The notes under the pieces: model-generated
Told to the model about the DNA's origin: nothing
The model's database searches: none
Seen by the model: the letters and a program-made list of their open reading frames with translations, nothing else
Position numbers and translations under genes: made by a program
Shown here: positions 1-8,516 of the stretch, in pieces
How positions within the stretch are numbered: the stretch's first letter is position 1
Layout of the letters: each line of letters begins with the position of its first letter
DNA from: Clostridium sp.
Lineage (GTDB): Bacteria > Bacillota > Clostridia > Lachnospirales > Lachnospiraceae
Length of the DNA: 64,000 nucleotides
Direction of reading: 5' to 3'
Assembly: GCA_023664605.1 (NCBI GenBank)
Contig: JAMPFF010000008.1
Span: 26,494 to 90,493 of the forward strand

Positions 1-614
1 GTGAGTCCGGGGCGGGCAAGACGACGATTTTAAATATGGTTATCGGTTTTTTGCACGCCACACAGGGGCGCGTGCTTATCGACGGGTATGATATGGAAAA
101 GCTTCATTTAAAACAGTACCGCTCATATATTGCGGTTGTGCCGCAGACGCCGATTTTGTTTTCCGGTACGATACGCGATAATATTACCTATGGAAAAGAC
201 GACATTGAGGACGAAAAACTGATGGAAATTATCCGTGCGGCGAATCTGGAGGAAGTCGTCGGGCAGCTTCCGGACGGCATCGATACGATGGTAATGGAGC
301 ATGGAAGCAACTTATCGGGCGGACAGCGTCAACGGGTTTCCATTGCCAGAGCCTTTATCAGAGACCCCAAAATTTTGATTCTGGACGAGGCGACTTCGGC
401 GTTAGACAGTATCGCGGAGGAAAAGATACAGGCGGCGACACAGCGTTTGATACAGGGCAGGACGACGCTGATTGTGGCGCACAGGCTTTCCACCATCCGC
501 AACGCCGACCATATCGCGGTTATCGGTCACGGAGGCTTGATGGAATACGGTACATATGAAGAATTGATGGAAAAACAGGGTGAATTTTATAAACTCCGGC
601 AGTTACAGATATGA
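1..614 (+). CDS. ABC exporter, C-terminal ATPase domain (partial at left edge)
   Basis: The reading frame is open from base 3 and runs in from outside the window. It encodes the nucleotide-binding domain of an MsbA/LmrA-type exporter that couples ATP hydrolysis to export across the membrane. The first residues form the Walker A motif (ESGAGKTT). These are followed by the Q-loop (VVPQTPILFSGT), the ABC signature (LSGGQRQRVSIARA), Walker B (ILILDEATSALD) and the H-loop (IVAHRLST). The membrane domain must lie upstream. The ATG at 36 is internal, because it would remove Walker A. The substrate cannot be inferred. Family is certain; role beyond ABC export is unknown. Confidence 0.93.
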   Translation, partial: ESGAGKTTILNMVIGFLHATQGRVLIDGYDMEKLHLKQYRSYIAVVPQTPILFSGTIRDNITYGKDDIEDEKLMEIIRAANLEEVVGQLPDGIDTMVMEHGSNLSGGQRQRVSIARAFIRDPKILILDEATSALDSIAEEKIQAATQRLIQGRTTLIVAHRLSTIRNADHIAVIGHGGLMEYGTYEELMEKQGEFYKLRQLQI

Positions 615-686
615 TGAAACGTCAGATGTTCAATAACAGGTCTTGAAATCCATAGGCAAGATGTGTAAAATAATATCGTCTGAAAT

Positions 687-719
687 CCGTAAAGAGCGTG
701 TTTTGCCACGACTTTACGG
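687..719 (+). promoter_or_regulatory. Stable 5' UTR hairpin before the first chemoreceptor gene
   Basis: CCGTAAAG (687-694) pairs with CTTTACGG (712-719), and inside it CGTG (697-700) pairs with CACG (707-710). The hairpin ends about 12 bases before the ribosome site of the gene at 743. No U-tract follows, so it is not a simple terminator. TAAA at 666-669 and ATCCGTAA at 685-692, 15 bases apart, loosely resemble a sigma-28 motility promoter. That match is weak. Confidence 0.45.
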
Positions 720-742
720 GGTGAGAAAGGGGATATGGAGAA

Positions 743-2710
743 ATGAAAAAGATACAGACGAAGATTATGCTTATGGTAATCGTGGCGACACTTGGCGTTT
801 CGATTGTGAACAGCGCGCAGAGCATAGCGATTACCCGCAGTTCCACCATGTCGGCGATTGAGCAGACCTTGATGGAAACGACGCAGTTAGCGGCTTCGTC
901 GGCGCAGAATATGATATCTACCTATACGCTGACGATTGCGGAGATTGCCGCCAATCCGATATTTACGGATGACAAATATTCGCTGGCGCAGAAGCAGGAT
1001 TTGCTGCAAAAAAGGGTGGACGCTTACTATATGCGTATGGGCGGCATGACGGATGCTTCGGGCTATGATTTGATACATGATGCGGATGTGTCGGGAGAGC
1101 CTTTTTTCCAGAAAGCAATACAGGGAGAAACTTATATGTCCACGCCCTATATAGACGGGGATGACAGTTATCTGGTCGTTGCCGCGCCGATTGTGAAAGA
1201 TGAGAAAATAGCGGGCGTACTCTATTTCCAATGTGATACCTACATATTACAGTCAATCGTGGAAGAGGTTCAGATTGGCGAAGAGGGCGAGTCCTATATT
1301 CTGGATAAAAACGGCGTGACGATTGCCTGCGGAGATAAACAGGCGGTGCTGGAAAAGGAGAATATTATAGAAGAAGCCGCGGCAAATCCCGACAGGGGGG
1401 ATTTACAGAAACTTGCGGCCATTGAACAAAAAATGATAGCCGGGGAAAGCGGTATCGAACGATATTATTATGAAGAGGATGATTCCAATAATATTCAGGG
1501 GTATGCGCCTATTCCGGGAACAGACGGATGGAGCGTTGCGGTAACGATGGATGAGGATGAGTTTATGCACACCGCCTATGTCGGCAATAACAGGCAGATT
1601 GCGGTTGCTTTTATCCTGTGTATTGTCGTGATTTTCATTGCGGTAGTGTTGAGCCGTTCCATTGCAAAACCGATAGTCAGATGCGCCAACCGTCTCCATG
1701 CGCTTTCGGAGGGGGATTTGCGAAGTCCGCTGCCGGAGGTAAGAAGCAGAGACGAGGTACATATGCTGTCGGAGTCTATTGCGCACCTGATTGAAAACTT
1801 TAAGTCGATTGTAGACGAGGTCGGCACGGTGCTTGGCGCAATCGCCAACGGGGATTTGACAAAAGAAGCGGTAAATGCGGATTATCCCGGCGATTTCAGC
1901 GATTTACAGTATTATTTACAGGTTATCAATGAGAAACTCAATACGACGCTGGGCGGCATTGTGGAAGCGGCAGGACATGTGTCAAATAATTCGGCGCAGG
2001 TAGCGTCCAGCAGTTCCATGTTGTCGCAGGGAGCAATGCAGCAGTCGAGCGCGGTAGAGCAGCTTTCCGTTACCATGTCGGATATGGATAAGGATGCAGA
2101 ACAGACCGCGGAACTGGTGACGCAGGCCAAATCGGCGGTCGATGTTTCGGGAGCCGAGCTGCAGGAAAGCAGCGAATATATTGACAGGCTGAATCAGGCA
2201 ATGAATTTAATTATGACTTCCACCAATGAAATCGGCCGTATTATAGATGCGATTGAGGATATCGCGCTGCAGACAAACATTCTGGCGTTGAATGCTTCCG
2301 TGGAAGCGGCGCGCGCAGGCGAGGCAGGCAAAGGATTTGCGGTGGTTGCCGGAGAGGTACGGGAACTTGCGGCTAAGTCTGATGAGGCTGCCAAGGCGAC
2401 ATTGGAATTAATCAGAAGTTCGACCGATGCGGTCAATAGCGGAAGCGAAGTGGTGACAAAGGTAACGCAGTCCGTAACCAATGTTGTGGAACAGTCCGTT
2501 CAGACGGCGGAGAAGATGGGAATTGTAGCGGCGGCGATAGAACGTCAGACAAAATCTATCGGTCAGGTGACGGAAGCCATCAGCCAGATTTCGGGAGTTG
2601 TGCAGTCTAATACGGCAACTTCACAGGAAAGCGCAGCCTGCAGCGTGGAATTATCAGAGCAGGCAGGAGAGCTGGAGCGTCTGGTCGGAAGCTTTTCACT
2701 GCGCGGATAG
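743..2710 (+). CDS. Methyl-accepting chemotaxis protein with extracellular Cache-type sensor
   Basis: This 655-residue transmembrane chemoreceptor should signal to CheA/CheW. The N-terminal membrane helix is at about residues 7-30. An extracytoplasmic double-Cache-like domain follows to about 280, with motifs typical of such sensors (YMSTPYID, then VVAAPIV). The second membrane helix is at about 285-305 ([15 protein letters not shown]), then HAMP and a long coiled-coil signalling domain. The conserved hairpin tip reads [18 protein letters not shown] followed by [13 protein letters not shown]. Start ATG 743 follows a GGAG-type ribosome site. It is a single gene with a terminator behind it at 2771. 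Ligand unknown. Confidence 0.93.
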   Translation: MKKIQTKIMLMVIVATLGVSIVNSAQSIAITRSSTMSAIEQTLMETTQLAASSAQNMISTYTLTIAEIAANPIFTDDKYSLAQKQDLLQKRVDAYYMRMGGMTDASGYDLIHDADVSGEPFFQKAIQGETYMSTPYIDGDDSYLVVAAPIVKDEKIAGVLYFQCDTYILQSIVEEVQIGEEGESYILDKNGVTIACGDKQAVLEKENIIEEAAANPDRGDLQKLAAIEQKMIAGESGIERYYYEEDDSNNIQGYAPIPGTDGWSVAVTMDEDEFMHTAYVGNNRQIAVAFILCIVVIFIAVVLSRSIAKPIVRCANRLHALSEGDLRSPLPEVRSRDEVHMLSESIAHLIENFKSIVDEVGTVLGAIANGDLTKEAVNADYPGDFSDLQYYLQVINEKLNTTLGGIVEAAGHVSNNSAQVASSSSMLSQGAMQQSSAVEQLSVTMSDMDKDAEQTAELVTQAKSAVDVSGAELQESSEYIDRLNQAMNLIMTSTNEIGRIIDAIEDIALQTNILALNASVEAARAGEAGKGFAVVAGEVRELAAKSDEAAKATLELIRSSTDAVNSGSEVVTKVTQSVTNVVEQSVQTAEKMGIVAAAIERQTKSIGQVTEAISQISGVVQSNTATSQESAACSVELSEQAGELERLVGSFSLRG

Positions 2711-2770
2711 CAGGACGCGCCGGATGGTAAAACAATAAAAAGCAGTAAAAAGAATATAAACAGCCAAAAG

Positions 2771-2809
2771 AATCACAGGTGGAAAAGGAATATACCGCCT
2801 GTGATTTTT
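2771..2809 (+). terminator. Intrinsic terminator after the chemoreceptor
   Basis: AATCACAGGTGG (2771-2782) pairs with CCGCCTGTGATT (2795-2806), with one G-U pair. The stem runs into a short T-tract. Confidence 0.75.
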
Positions 2810-2860
2810 GTATGGCATAATCCTCGATAAAATTTCATATAAAATATTTTATAATATGTA

Positions 2861-2889
2861 TTGACAAATAATATTATATGACGTATAGT
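2861..2889 (+). promoter_or_regulatory. Sigma-A promoter of the PadR operon
   Basis: A consensus -35 TTGACA (2861-2866) and a -10 TATAGT (2884-2889) are separated by exactly 17 bases. The 12-base word AATATTATATGA occurs at 2870-2881, between the boxes, and again at 2902-2913, 32 bases on, just past the start of transcription. This pair is a good candidate for the operator of the PadR regulator encoded downstream. Confidence 0.7.
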
Positions 2890-2950
2890 ATCGGTAACAA
2901 CAATATTATATGAGATATAATATTATAGAAAAATATAATAATATATCATC

Positions 2951-3050
2951 GGCAATTTGAGTCAGAGCCTCAAATATGCCCGGAGCGCAGCCGAGAATTT
3001 GAGATTCTCAGCGCGATGTCATCGCAGTAAAACTGCTCTGACATGGAGGA
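2951..3050 (+). ncRNA. Structured leader element, copy 1 (before PadR gene)
   Basis: GGCAATTTGAG (2951-2961) pairs with CTCAAATATGCC (2969-2980), leaving an asymmetric bulge. The enclosed loop TCAGAGC (2962-2968) is complementary to GCTCTGA (3035-3041), so a pseudoknot is possible. A second hairpin (GAGAAT 2993-2998 with ATTCTC 3004-3009) lies between. The element ends in ATGGAGGA (3043-3050), a ribosome site. It aligns with elements before ridA and argC in sequence and pairing, but with different paired bases, which supports a conserved RNA fold. Function unknown. Confidence 0.7.
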
Positions 3051-3091
3051 TTGGAATGAAATATGTAAGAAAAGGGAGAGGAGGATATCGA

Positions 3092-3415
3092 ATGGTTTTT
3101 AACACGGGCGCAGCTTTGCTGGATGCCATAGTCCTTGCCGTTGTGTCAAGCGAACCGGAGGGTACTTACGGATATAAAATTACGCAGGAAGTGCGGGGGG
3201 TAATAGAAATTTCCGAATCGACGCTGTATCCGGTACTCCGCAGACTGCAAAAAGACGAGTGCCTTGAAGTGTATGACATGGAATGTGCGGGACGAAACAG
3301 ACGATACTATAAGGTGACGGAGAAAGGACGCGCGCAGCTTAATCTGTACATCAGCGAATGGTATCGCTATTCTGCGAAGTTGAACAGTATTTTTGAGGGA
3401 GGATTGAAAAAATGA
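3092..3415 (+). CDS. PadR-family transcriptional regulator
   Basis: This is a winged-helix repressor of about 107 residues. The PadR signature is clear: ALLDAIVLAVVSS, then YGYKITQEV, the recognition region STLYPVLRRLQKDE, and the wing RRYYKVTEKGRAQL. I chose ATG 3092 because GGAGG lies 8 bases upstream and family members begin at this point. ATG 3056 is also possible: it is in frame, adds 12 residues and sits just behind the GGAGG of the structured leader, as the starts of ridA and argC do. The gene overlaps the next one by ATGA. It probably controls its own operon through the AATATTATATGA repeats. Confidence 0.9.
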   Translation: MVFNTGAALLDAIVLAVVSSEPEGTYGYKITQEVRGVIEISESTLYPVLRRLQKDECLEVYDMECAGRNRRYYKVTEKGRAQLNLYISEWYRYSAKLNSIFEGGLKK

Positions 3416-4188
3416 ACAGGGCAGAATTTATGAGAAAACTTGCAGAGCTGCTGGCGGACGTATCACTGGCGGAAAGGGAAGAGGCAATACAGTACTATAA
3501 CGATTACTTTGACGACGCGGGGGCTGAAAACGAGCAGAGCGTGATTGCGTCTCTTGGCACGCCGGAACAGCTTGCCAAGTCCATTAAGGCGGGATTATCC
3601 GACGGCGGAAACGCGGGGGAGTTTACGGAAAAAGGTTTTTCGGGATATGAGCAGAGGAATCATAACGAGGTATTAAATCCCGAAAGCGCATATTCGCAGC
3701 ATACGGATTCTTCGTATCAGAATGGAAACTACCAGAACGGATATGCCGGTCAGAATACTTATGCGCAGGAACCGCAAAGAGAGCAGAAAAAAGAAAAGAT
3801 GTCAGCCGGTTCCGTCGTGTTGATTGTGCTGCTGTGCATTTTGGCTTCACCGCTTATCATTGGTATCGGCGGCGGACTCTTAGGCGGCGTTATCGGTATT
3901 ATCGGAGCGTTGTTCGGCATCGTCGTAGGATTTGGCGCGGCGGCGGTTGGGCTGTTAATTGCAGGCGTATGTCTGTTCGTCTATGGCATTACCTTATTAT
4001 TTGGAGCGCCGCTTGCCGGTTTGTGTACGATAGGCGCGGCAATGGTATGTATTGCCGTCGGTCTGCTTTTCTTATGGTTTGTCGTGATGATTTGCGGCGC
4101 GCTGATACCGGCGGCTGTCAGAGGCATTGTGAAGATATTTCAAAGGCTTTTTCCGAATAGGGGAAATAAAGGAGGTGCGGCGGCATGA
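3412..4188 (+). CDS. HAAS/DUF1700 membrane protein, PadR partner
   Basis: The first 65 or so residues form the HAAS signalling domain usually encoded directly after PadR regulators (FMRKLAELL, then REEAIQYYNDYFDDAG and SLGTPEQLAKSI). A Gln/Asn/Tyr-rich linker follows. From about residue 130 there are four hydrophobic Gly-rich helices (for example GGGLLGGVIGIIGALFG). The start overlaps the padR stop as ATGA, and the end overlaps the DUF4097 gene the same way, so translation is probably coupled. HAAS proteins are thought to connect PadR regulation to the membrane; no enzymatic role is expected. Confidence 0.85.
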   Translation: MNRAEFMRKLAELLADVSLAEREEAIQYYNDYFDDAGAENEQSVIASLGTPEQLAKSIKAGLSDGGNAGEFTEKGFSGYEQRNHNEVLNPESAYSQHTDSSYQNGNYQNGYAGQNTYAQEPQREQKKEKMSAGSVVLIVLLCILASPLIIGIGGGLLGGVIGIIGALFGIVVGFGAAAVGLLIAGVCLFVYGITLLFGAPLAGLCTIGAAMVCIAVGLLFLWFVVMICGALIPAAVRGIVKIFQRLFPNRGNKGGAAA

Positions 4189-5216
4189 AAAAGTTTACAA
4201 AAGGATGTTTAATCACCGCGTTAGTGCTGTTTATCTTCGGAGTCGCGTTCTGGGGAATCTGCGGAGTTATGGGTGGTTTCAGACAGTTAGATAACTTAGA
4301 TATTGACAGCAGCAGGTTTTTCAGTCTCGGATGGAACGGCTTTAGATGGGGATATAACGGGAAGTGGTTTAATGTGCGATGGGATGACGACGATTTTTTT
4401 GATGATGACGGGTGGTCCAACTCAGCAGGAACGCCGAATCTTGTAGAAGTGGGCGAAACGGTGCAGACGGGTTACCGTGCTTTGGACATTACGGATATAG
4501 ACATCGAATTGGGAGGCAGTAATCTGTTTATTAAAGAATCGGATGACGATTATGTCCATATTGCGAATAATGCCGATGCAAATACGGTCAAGTATGCGTT
4601 AAAAGGCGGTACATTGAAACTTTATTATGGAAAAACCGTGCAGCATTGGATTGGCATTGGTAAGAATAACGGAAATATCGTTTTGTATCTGCCAAAAGAC
4701 ATGACGCTGTGCTCTATCGATATCGAAATGGGCGCGGGCAATATGGAGAGTATCGCACTGGCAGCGGATGAGATTGACATGGAGATAGGAGCGGGCAATT
4801 TTAGCATAGAAGGGCTTGTGAGCGACGAACTGGATATCAGTGTCGGAGCAGGTAACGCAGAGATAGGCGCCGTTAGCGCCGGAAATGTTTCTATGGAAGT
4901 CGGCGCGGGAGAAATCGTTGTAGACGATATGATAATCAGAGATTTAGACCTGGAATGCGGCATGGGAAATTCTACAATAACCGGAGCTATTACCGGGAAT
5001 GCAGATATCGAATGCGGCATGGGAAATGTAAACCTGATGTTGTCCGGCGGCGTTGCAGACTATAATTACCAGCTGGAATGCGCTTTGGGAAATATCACCA
5101 TTGGCAATGATGAGTACGGCGGTATTGTTAATGAGAGAAATATCAATAATGGCAGCAGGCAGAATATTGATATAGAGTGCGCGACGGGGAATATTGCGAT
5201 TGTGTTTACGAATTAA
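4185..5216 (+). CDS. DUF4097 beta-helix envelope protein
   Basis: A 343-residue protein with one N-terminal membrane helix (about residues 8-28), an Asp-rich stretch (DDDDFFDDDGW) and a long DUF4097 repeat domain. The repeats are visible as recurring turns such as IEMGAGNMES, MEIGAGNFSI, ISVGAGNAEI, LECGMGNSTI and IECGMGNVNL. This predicts a right-handed beta-helix outside the membrane. DUF4097 genes commonly accompany HAAS and PspC genes in Bacillota envelope-stress operons, as here. Molecular role unknown. Confidence 0.88.
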   Translation: MKKFTKGCLITALVLFIFGVAFWGICGVMGGFRQLDNLDIDSSRFFSLGWNGFRWGYNGKWFNVRWDDDDFFDDDGWSNSAGTPNLVEVGETVQTGYRALDITDIDIELGGSNLFIKESDDDYVHIANNADANTVKYALKGGTLKLYYGKTVQHWIGIGKNNGNIVLYLPKDMTLCSIDIEMGAGNMESIALAADEIDMEIGAGNFSIEGLVSDELDISVGAGNAEIGAVSAGNVSMEVGAGEIVVDDMIIRDLDLECGMGNSTITGAITGNADIECGMGNVNLMLSGGVADYNYQLECALGNITIGNDEYGGIVNERNINNGSRQNIDIECATGNIAIVFTN

Positions 5217-5239
5217 GAACAGAAAGGAGCAAGTAGGAT

Positions 5240-5434
5240 ATGGGAAATGATTATAGGAAACTGACACGTTCGTCGGGAAATAGAATGATATGCGGTGTGT
5301 GCGGGGGATTGGGGGAATATTTGAACATTGACCCGACCATCGTTAGAATCATATGGATATTTTGCGCACTGGCAGGCTGCGGCACGGGCGCGCTCATCTA
5401 TCTGATTGCGGCGGTTATCATACCGGAGGCATAA
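5240..5434 (+). CDS. PspC-domain small membrane protein
   Basis: The 64-residue product matches the PspC domain over its whole length: KLTRSSGNRMICGVCGGLGE, YLNIDPTIVRIIWI, then a hydrophobic helix ending IPEA. PspC domains belong to envelope-stress sensing. It is the last gene of the PadR-HAAS-DUF4097-PspC operon, preceded by AGAAAGGAG and followed by the terminator at 5457. Confidence 0.93.
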   Translation: MGNDYRKLTRSSGNRMICGVCGGLGEYLNIDPTIVRIIWIFCALAGCGTGALIYLIAAVIIPEA

Positions 5435-5456
5435 GCGGTCGGAAACATTATCAAAT

Positions 5457-5496
5457 AAGGAACTGCCGAGGGTTACGGCAGTTCCTTATATTTTTC
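5457..5496. terminator. Bidirectional intrinsic terminator
   Basis: AAGGAACTGCCG (5457-5468) pairs perfectly with CGGCAGTTCCTT (5476-5487). T-rich sequence follows on the plus strand and an A-rich stretch precedes it, so it can end both the PspC operon and the convergent DUF3021 gene, whose stop codon lies in the loop. Confidence 0.85.
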
Positions 5497-5901
5497 TAAC
5501 TGTTCATTCATTCTTTTCGCATCCCGGGCGGCACGTTTTCTGGAAACATACGATACAAAGACAAAAACAGCGGCGATGGAAATAAGCATAGCTGCCACGC
5601 TGCGGATATCGGCAGGATGATACCATTCAAACCGCCAGCCGAGTCCCAGCACGATAACATTAATCAAAATATAATGTATGCAGACGCGGATATAAAACTC
5701 CGTTTTCCGAATGGCACGCTCCCATGGATAAATCAGGGGAGACAGCGAACACAGAAAAGAAGTGATAAGAATCTGCCACAAGGTATACGGCGTTATCGAA
5801 GCCACGGGATTGATTACGGTGGTAAAAAGCGCCGTTACTACCAGAACACAGGCGGTTATAATACAGAAACAATTCCCTATGAATAATATTTTCTTTTTCA
5901 A
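5473..5901 (-). CDS. DUF3021 membrane protein, partner of LytTR regulator
   Basis: This 142-residue protein has four predicted membrane helices and a basic C-terminal tail (YVSRKRAARDAKRMNEQLEK). This is the architecture of DUF3021, a family almost always encoded directly after a single-domain LytTR regulator, as here (12 bases downstream). Such membrane partners are thought to inhibit or sequester the LytTR protein. It is the last gene of a four-gene minus-strand operon with an ABC-2 exporter. Confidence 0.8.
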   Translation of the reverse strand: MKKKILFIGNCFCIITACVLVVTALFTTVINPVASITPYTLWQILITSFLCSLSPLIYPWERAIRKTEFYIRVCIHYILINVIVLGLGWRFEWYHPADIRSVAAMLISIAAVFVFVSYVSRKRAARDAKRMNEQLEKYKELP

Positions 5902-5912
5902 GTCCGCACCTC

Positions 5913-6350
5913 CTATAATCCCAGTTTTTCTTTTAAAACCGGCACATACTGCCGGGAAACAATCAGTTTTTCTTCATTTTTTAAACAGACTTCAAACCGG
6001 CCGTTGAAGCCGGGACTGAAGTTTTGTACCTTGGAAAGATTGATGATGGTCGATTTGGAGGCGCGGAAAAAATCGGTATGCCGCAAACGTTCCTCCAGCT
6101 CGTATAATTTCAGCTTCGTTTCGTAGACCTCTTTTTGCGTGTAGGCATAGACGCGATTGTCCACGGCGTCAAAATAATATATTTCCGACGGCGGAAGCTG
6201 TAATAATTTTTCTCCTTTTGACACAGTGATTTTATCACGGCTTGCCTTTAAGGAATAAATTGTTTTTAATAACTGTTCGTCTATCTGTTTACAGCGGATG
6301 ATGATTTCCTCCTCTTCACCCGCCGGACAGTCCTGGATTGTAATCTTCAT
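5913..6350 (-). CDS. LytTR-domain transcriptional regulator
   Basis: A 145-residue stand-alone LytTR DNA-binding protein without a receiver domain. The LytTR core is visible from about residue 45: GEKLLQLPPSEIYYFDAVDN, then TKLKLYELEERL, FFRASKSTIINLSKV and the C-terminal RQYVPVLKEKLGL. LytTR proteins bind direct repeats spaced by about two helical turns. Such repeats occur upstream of the operon at 8303, 8345 and 8366, suggesting autoregulation of the exporter genes. Confidence 0.9.
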   Translation of the reverse strand: MKITIQDCPAGEEEEIIIRCKQIDEQLLKTIYSLKASRDKITVSKGEKLLQLPPSEIYYFDAVDNRVYAYTQKEVYETKLKLYELEERLRHTDFFRASKSTIINLSKVQNFSPGFNGRFEVCLKNEEKLIVSRQYVPVLKEKLGL

Positions 6351-6363
6351 GTCGCTCCTTTAT

Positions 6364-7281
6364 TTAGCGGTCTTTTAGTTTCCGTTTTTTATTGATATAT
6401 GCGGCAGCAGCTATCGCTATTATAGCATAACCGAGTAAGACTGCGCACTGTGTTGTCAGCGTTATTTCACTATCGTTCCAGAAAAGGGTGATGCCCATCT
6501 GTTTCTGAAAAATATCTGCCACACTGTCAGGCAGGCCCGCAAATGTCTCATCAATGGCGGCCTTGGTACAAACCTGACGCATCATGGAAGCTCCGTGCAA
6601 AACCGGCAGGCACATTAATACCTTTTGCAGATTTTCCCCTAACATGCCAAGAGATAAATAGATACCGCCGATAAATCCGACCAGCGTACCGATAATGGTA
6701 AGCATCCCGCTCCACGCGCTGTCGCTGTGGATAAACAAAGCCAGAAGATATCCCAGAGCCGAAAAGGTAAAGGCATTTAAAGCAATCATGCCGGTTAGGG
6801 TAAATATATCGGATGCCGTCAAAAGAGGGTATCCCTGTATCAGGAAATAAATCTCTCCGACCGCCAGCGTTAAAAGGCACATAAATGTACCGACAAGCCA
6901 TGCAGATAAGATATAGCCTAAAGAGAGTTTAATGCGTTTAACGGGGCTGACATAAAAGGCCACAATCCGGTGTCTGGTTTCATCCTGTACCATAGCTCCC
7001 AGTACGGTCAACGTTACGGTAACGGAGTTTACGACTAAAATACCGGCTAACGTCCAAAGCTGTATCAGGCAGGTAGCATTGCGCTCATCGACGGCGCTGT
7101 CTCTTCCCCCGAACTGCGCCAACACATCCAGCAAATCATCGCTGTTCATTTTCCCTAAAAAAATAACCATCAATCCAAGCACAATCAGCATGGATAACAT
7201 GGAAAAAAATACGGCAGCTTTGTCTCTGATATAAATGAGGCAGTTTCTTTTCGTACAATAAAATATTTCGTTCATTTTCAC
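6364..7281 (-). CDS. ABC-2 type exporter permease
   Basis: The 305-residue membrane subunit has six predicted helices in the ABC-2 arrangement. The first is at about residues 22-45 (AAVFFSMLSMLIVLGLMVIF), then a long extracytoplasmic loop and a helix block with ETRHRIVAFYVSPVKRIKL between helices two and three. It pairs with the ATPase encoded 10 bases upstream, DrrB-like. The substrate may be a drug, antimicrobial peptide or lipid; the sequence does not decide. Confidence 0.88.
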   Translation of the reverse strand: MKMNEIFYCTKRNCLIYIRDKAAVFFSMLSMLIVLGLMVIFLGKMNSDDLLDVLAQFGGRDSAVDERNATCLIQLWTLAGILVVNSVTVTLTVLGAMVQDETRHRIVAFYVSPVKRIKLSLGYILSAWLVGTFMCLLTLAVGEIYFLIQGYPLLTASDIFTLTGMIALNAFTFSALGYLLALFIHSDSAWSGMLTIIGTLVGFIGGIYLSLGMLGENLQKVLMCLPVLHGASMMRQVCTKAAIDETFAGLPDSVADIFQKQMGITLFWNDSEITLTTQCAVLLGYAIIAIAAAAYINKKRKLKDR

Positions 7282-7291
7282 AGCCCTCCCT

Positions 7292-8224
7292 TTATTGATT
7301 CTGTAAAGTTTTTCCGGTGACGTTCAAAAAGACGTCGTCCATCGTTCCTTGCAACATCTCAAAGCCCGACAGCAGATTTTGCGCCGCCTTTAGAATCTCC
7401 AATGCCTTCATGCTGTCTTTTACCGCAACGATAACCCGCTCGTTTGCTTCTTCGATATCTTCCTTTTGATATGCCATCTTTTCTAAAAGGGAAAACAGTT
7501 GCCTGCGAGACTCTTTGTTTGGAATCAGATGGAGTTTATCTTTGGCATAGTTTTCCTTTAATTCAAAGGGCGTTCCGTATTCTTTGATTTTTCCGCTGTC
7601 GATAATGGCGATATGGCTGGCGCAGGCGGCTTCCTCCATATAGTGCGTCGTCAGAAAAATTGTCGTGCCGTCCTCTTTTTGCAAAGCGTCCATGCTTTCC
7701 CAGACAAGTTTTCTGGTAGCGGGGTCTAGTCCCGTAGTCGGTTCGTCTAAGAACAGGACTTTCGGCGTATTGATAAGCGCCGCGGCGATTTCGCACCGCC
7801 TTTTTTGCCCGCCGGAAAGCTTTTCATAGCGCATATGGAGGATATCCTGTAAATGCAGTTTCTTTTCTATTTCCACAATCCGCTCTTTCAGGCGGTTTTT
7901 GCTAAAACCGTATAACGAACCTCGCACAAGGAGGTTTTCCTTTACGCTTAGGCGTTCGTCCAGACAGTTATTCTGCCATACGACACCGATACTCTGGCGG
8001 ATTTTTTCATCTTCTTTTCCGATACGATATCCGCAGATGGAAACTTCGCCCGCAGTTGCCGGAAACAGCGTGCATAACATATTGATGGTGGTTGATTTGC
8101 CCGCCCCGTTGATACCGAGAAAGCCGAAAGTTTCGCCCTGTTCGACATGAAAGCTTATGTCGTCTACTGCTTTGACTTCGCGGAAGTACTTTTTTAGGGC
8201 GGTTACGGTTATGATGTCGTTCAT
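7292..8224 (-). CDS. ABC transporter ATPase, DrrA/CcmA-type
   Basis: A 310-residue ATPase with Walker A (GINGAGKSTT), Q-loop (IGVVWQNNCLD), signature (LSGGQKRRCEIAAALI), Walker B (VLFLDEPTTGLDP) and H-loop (TTHYMEEA). The extra C-terminal region of about 90 residues is typical of DrrA-like ATPases in drug or lantibiotic export. It is the first gene of the minus-strand operon ATPase-permease-LytTR-DUF3021. Confidence 0.93.
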   Translation of the reverse strand: MNDIITVTALKKYFREVKAVDDISFHVEQGETFGFLGINGAGKSTTINMLCTLFPATAGEVSICGYRIGKEDEKIRQSIGVVWQNNCLDERLSVKENLLVRGSLYGFSKNRLKERIVEIEKKLHLQDILHMRYEKLSGGQKRRCEIAAALINTPKVLFLDEPTTGLDPATRKLVWESMDALQKEDGTTIFLTTHYMEEAACASHIAIIDSGKIKEYGTPFELKENYAKDKLHLIPNKESRRQLFSLLEKMAYQKEDIEEANERVIVAVKDSMKALEILKAAQNLLSGFEMLQGTMDDVFLNVTGKTLQNQ

Positions 8225-8302
8225 ATGTTTGAGTCCTTTCTTTTTGTCGCGTTTTTATTAAGTGACATATCACCCGTGCTATACATTTTAAACGGTTCAT
8301 GG

Positions 8303-8371
8303 GGTAAGTATAGCTTTTCATACCGAATAGAACAACGAATTTGCGGTAAGTTGCGTTTTTGGCAGGGTAAG
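8303..8371 (-). promoter_or_regulatory. Likely LytTR operator: phased GGTAAG direct repeats
   Basis: GGTAAG occurs at 8303-8308, 8345-8350 and 8366-8371, so the spacings are 42 and 21 bases, multiples of two helical turns. The last two lie in longer similar words (GCGGTAAGTTGCG and CAGGGTAAGCTGC). On the operon strand they read CTTACC. LytTR proteins bind direct repeats with this spacing, and a LytTR gene lies in the operon just downstream. The rest of the 292-base gap (8225-8516) holds no gene. Confidence 0.55.
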
Positions 8372-8516
8372 CTGCATAAGCGGCGGTGTACGGGCAAAGG
8401 GAGATTAAAAAATTATTCATAGCATTACGGAAGCGTTTGTGGTAAGATAGCAGTATTACATAATAAATTTCCGTTTAAAAACGATAACTTCCCGATTTAC
8501 AGGAGGAAGATGAACG

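Noticed and set aside
2861-3050. T-box or known metabolite riboswitch
   Set aside because: No T-box sequence, specifier stem or terminator; the fold does not match the riboswitch classes I know.
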